From: Actinomadura soli
GTDB taxonomy: Bacteria > Actinomycetota > Actinomycetes > Streptosporangiales > Streptosporangiaceae
DNA: 43,387 nt
Assembly (NCBI RefSeq): GCF_005889715.1
Contig: NZ_VCKW01000045.1
Span: forward strand, 1 to 43,387
Direction of reading: 5' to 3'
Part shown: piece by piece, positions 41,404-43,387 of the stretch
How the letters are laid out: each line of letters starts with the position of its first letter
Position numbering within the stretch: the first letter of the stretch is position 1
The notes under the pieces: model-generated
What the model was told of the DNA's origin: nothing
Seen by the model: only the letters and a program-made list of their open reading frames with translations
The model's database searches: none
Translations under genes and position numbers: made by a program

Positions 41404-42651
41404 ATGCCAGAAGTCGTGTTCAGCGTCGACCAGGCCCGGTCGATGCGCGACCAGAACGTTCCCGGCCACAACCGGTGGCACCCGGACATCCCCGCGGCGG
41501 CGACCGTCCGTCCAGGGTCGGAGTTCCGCGTGGAATGCCGGGAGTGGACGGACGGCCAGATCGGCAACAACGACTCCGCGAACGACGTGCGCGACGTCGA
41601 CCTGCAGCCCTGCCACATGCTGAGCGGGCCCATCGCCGTCGAGGGCGCCGAGCCCGGGGACCTGCTCGTGGTCGACATCCTCGACCTCGGTCCCGTCCCG
41701 CAGGAGACCGGCCCGAAGCCCGGGCAGGGCTGGGGCTACACGGGCATCTTCGCCAAGCAGAACGGTGGCGGCTTCCTGACCGACTACTACCCCGACGCCT
41801 ACAAGGCCATCTGGGACTTCCACGGCCAGCAGGCCACCTCGCGGCACATCCCCGGGGTCAGGTTCACCGGGATCACGCACCCCGGCCTGTTCGGCACGGC
41901 GCCGTCCGCGGACCTGCTGGCCAGGTGGAACGCCCGCGAGCAGGCGCTCATCGACACCGACCCGACGCGCGTGCCGCCGCTCGCGCTGCCGCCCCTCCCG
42001 GCCGGGACGCTCGCCGGCCCGCTCACCGGGGACGCGCTGGCCCAGGTCGCCGCCGAGGGCGCCCGCACCGTCCCGCCGCGAGAGAACGGCGGCAACCACG
42101 ACATCAAGAACTTCACCCGCGGCGCGCGCGTGTTCTACCCGGTGCACGTGGCCGGCGGCCTGCTGTCCGGCGGCGACCTGCACTTCAGCCAGGGTGACGG
42201 GGAGATCACCTTCTGCGGCGCCATCGAGATGGGCGGCTTCATCGACTTCCACGTCGACCTCATCAAGGGCGGCATGGAGAAGTACGGCGTGACGACCAAC
42301 CCGATCTTCATGCCCGGCAACGTCGAGCCGCGCTACTCGGAGTTCGTGTCGTTCATCGGCATCTCGGTGGACCACGACACCAACACCAACTACTACAACG
42401 ACGCCACCATCGCGTACCGCAACGCCTGCCTGAACGCCATCGAGTACCTCAAGACGTTCGGCTACAGCGGCGAGCAGGCGTACCTGCTGCTCGGCGCCGC
42501 GCCGATCGAGGGCCGGGTCAGCGGCGTGGTCGACATCCCGAACGCCTGCTGCTCGCTCTACCTGCCGACCGAGATCTTCGACTTCGACATCCGCCCGACG
42601 GCCGATGGCCCGCGCCGCGCCGACCGCGGCCGGTGCGCCGTCTCGTCCTGA
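41404..42651 (+). CDS. fmdA: Formamidase (FmdA/AmdA family)
   Basis: A 415-residue enzyme of the acetamidase/formamidase family, hydrolysing formamide to formate and ammonia. The start (SVDQARSMRDQNVPGHNRWHPDIP) and the conserved GGNHDIKNFTRGARVFYPVHVAGGLLS region, with metal-site-like His residues, DLHFSQGDGEITFCGAIE and FVSFIGISVDH are characteristic. Length fits the family. GGGAGG lies before the ATG; gap to amiS is 64 bp. The ammonia may serve as nitrogen source; this fits the preceding channel and zinc-ribbon gene. Confidence 0.95.
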   Translation: MPEVVFSVDQARSMRDQNVPGHNRWHPDIPAAATVRPGSEFRVECREWTDGQIGNNDSANDVRDVDLQPCHMLSGPIAVEGAEPGDLLVVDILDLGPVPQETGPKPGQGWGYTGIFAKQNGGGFLTDYYPDAYKAIWDFHGQQATSRHIPGVRFTGITHPGLFGTAPSADLLARWNAREQALIDTDPTRVPPLALPPLPAGTLAGPLTGDALAQVAAEGARTVPPRENGGNHDIKNFTRGARVFYPVHVAGGLLSGGDLHFSQGDGEITFCGAIEMGGFIDFHVDLIKGGMEKYGVTTNPIFMPGNVEPRYSEFVSFIGISVDHDTNTNYYNDATIAYRNACLNAIEYLKTFGYSGEQAYLLLGAAPIEGRVSGVVDIPNACCSLYLPTEIFDFDIRPTADGPRRADRGRCAVSS

Positions 42652-42693
42652 CACCGCGAACGCAGGGCGGCCCGCGATGGTCGCCGCCCTGAG

Positions 42694-42745
42694 CGCCGTG
42701 GCGGCCCGGCCACACTCGCCGCAAGGCGACCGGGCCGCCACGGCG
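42694..42745 (+). terminator. Terminator after the formamidase gene
   Basis: The 16-nt arm 42694-42709 pairs perfectly with 42730-42745; inside, TCGCC-GCAA-GGCGA (42716-42729) forms a second stem with a GNRA tetraloop. A very stable structure 42 bp after the stop codon. Confidence 0.85.
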
Positions 42746-42816
42746 CGGTACCCCTTCACGCTCCGGGGCTATAGTCCACCGCTGGACGAGAGCCGCGAGC
42801 GAAGGGCGGAACACCC

Positions 42817-43387
42817 ATGCCGGACGAGCCAGACCTGCGGACGGACCGTCCGCACTCCGCCCGGGTCTACAACTACATCGTCGGCGGCTCGGTGAACTTC
42901 CCCGCCGACCGCGAGACCGCCGCGAAGGCGCTGGAGGGCTGGCCGGGGCTGCGCACCTCGATGCTCGCCAACCGCGCCTGCATGCGGCGGATGGCCCGCC
43001 ACTTCGCGGGCCTCGGCGTCCGGCAGTTCCTCGACGTCGGCGCCGGCATCCCGGCCTCGCCGAACCTGCACGAGGTCGTCCAGGAGACGGCGCCCGACGC
43101 GCGCGTCCTCTACGTCGACAACGACCCGGTCGTCCTCGCCCACGCGCGTGCGCTGCTGACGAGCACGCCCGAGGGCCGCACCGCCTACGTCCAGGCCGAC
43201 ATGCGCTCGCCGGACGCGCTGTTCGGCGATCCCGTCCTCCACGAGACCCTCGACCTCACCCGTCCGGTCGCCCTCACCGTGATCGCGATGCTCCAGTTCG
43301 TCGAGGACGCCCAGACCCTGGTGGACGCGCTCGTCGCCCCCCTCGCCCCCGGCAGCCACGTCGCCCTCACCGTCCCCACCGGCGACC
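42817..43387 (+). CDS. SAM-dependent methyltransferase, DUF574 family (partial, runs off the window)
   Basis: The first 190 codons of a second DUF574 methyltransferase, open to the window edge. The signature HSARVYNYIVGGSVNFPAD has GGSVN where the typical family (and the copy at 35029) has GGKDN, a change of Lys-Asp to Ser-Val. The SAM motif is FLDVGAGIPASPNLHEV, followed by VLYVDNDPVVLAHARALL. It differs clearly in sequence from the copy at 35029, so they are old paralogues. The ATG follows GAAGGGCGGA. It is preceded by the formamidase terminator and is probably its own transcript. Confidence 0.93.
   Translation, partial: MPDEPDLRTDRPHSARVYNYIVGGSVNFPADRETAAKALEGWPGLRTSMLANRACMRRMARHFAGLGVRQFLDVGAGIPASPNLHEVVQETAPDARVLYVDNDPVVLAHARALLTSTPEGRTAYVQADMRSPDALFGDPVLHETLDLTRPVALTVIAMLQFVEDAQTLVDALVAPLAPGSHVALTVPTGD

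Overview
The window comes from a high-GC, filamentous-actinomycete-like genome, most like the Actinomadura/Thermomonosporaceae or Streptomyces-type lineages. The evidence is very GC-rich codon third positions, a SARP/AfsR-type regulator, two PF04672 (DUF574) SAM-methyltransferases, a DUF5753 helix-turn-helix regulator, TerD proteins, an AA10 copper monooxygenase and many secreted esterases. I found no insertion sequence, integrase, CRISPR array or rRNA. The genus is an inference.

Layout. 350-422 (-): a tRNA with class I shape but a UAA anticodon. 891-3491: a SARP regulator whose upstream region carries a heptamer direct repeat at 11-bp period. 3596-7582: a cold-shock-domain protein, an AA10 LPMO, and a TerD plus TerD-fusion pair. 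7646-11834 (-): secreted carboxylesterase, cytochrome P450 and membrane-anchored HtrA-like protease. 11938-23408 (-): a compact eight-gene catabolic operon, read right to left as aldehyde dehydrogenase, class III aminotransferase, substrate-binding protein, two permeases and an ATPase of polyamine type, a three-domain kinase/M23-like/aminotransferase fusion, and an amidohydrolase. 23543-24034: a MarR regulator. 24163-30505: a tight six-gene acyl-CoA operon (HMG-CoA-lyase-like protein, enoyl-CoA hydratase, class III CoA-transferase, enoyl-CoA hydratase, acyl-CoA synthetase, nitronate monooxygenase family). 30595-37562: a Tat-type alpha/beta-hydrolase homologue without its serine, an LLM flavin oxidoreductase, a divergent nucleotidyl-cyclase-like protein, an HTH/DUF5753 regulator, a DUF574 methyltransferase, and a second secreted carboxylesterase paralogous to the first. 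38153-42651: a secreted CocE/NonD hydrolase and a formamide module (FmdB-like zinc ribbon, AmiS/UreI channel, formamidase). The window ends inside a second DUF574 methyltransferase.

How the parts work together. The most interesting block is 11.9-30.5 kb. A near-identical operator-like sequence, with arms GGTGTTG and CAACA and the shared core TTGTCAACA, lies both in the divergent region between the leftward amine operon and marR and in the promoter of the rightward acyl-CoA operon. This suggests that one MarR protein controls both. The leftward operon looks like uptake plus conversion of an amine or amino alcohol: import, phosphorylation, PLP-dependent phosphate/ammonia elimination or transamination, then semialdehyde oxidation. 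The rightward operon looks like CoA activation and breakdown of an acid. A single pathway running through both is an inference; the substrate is unknown.
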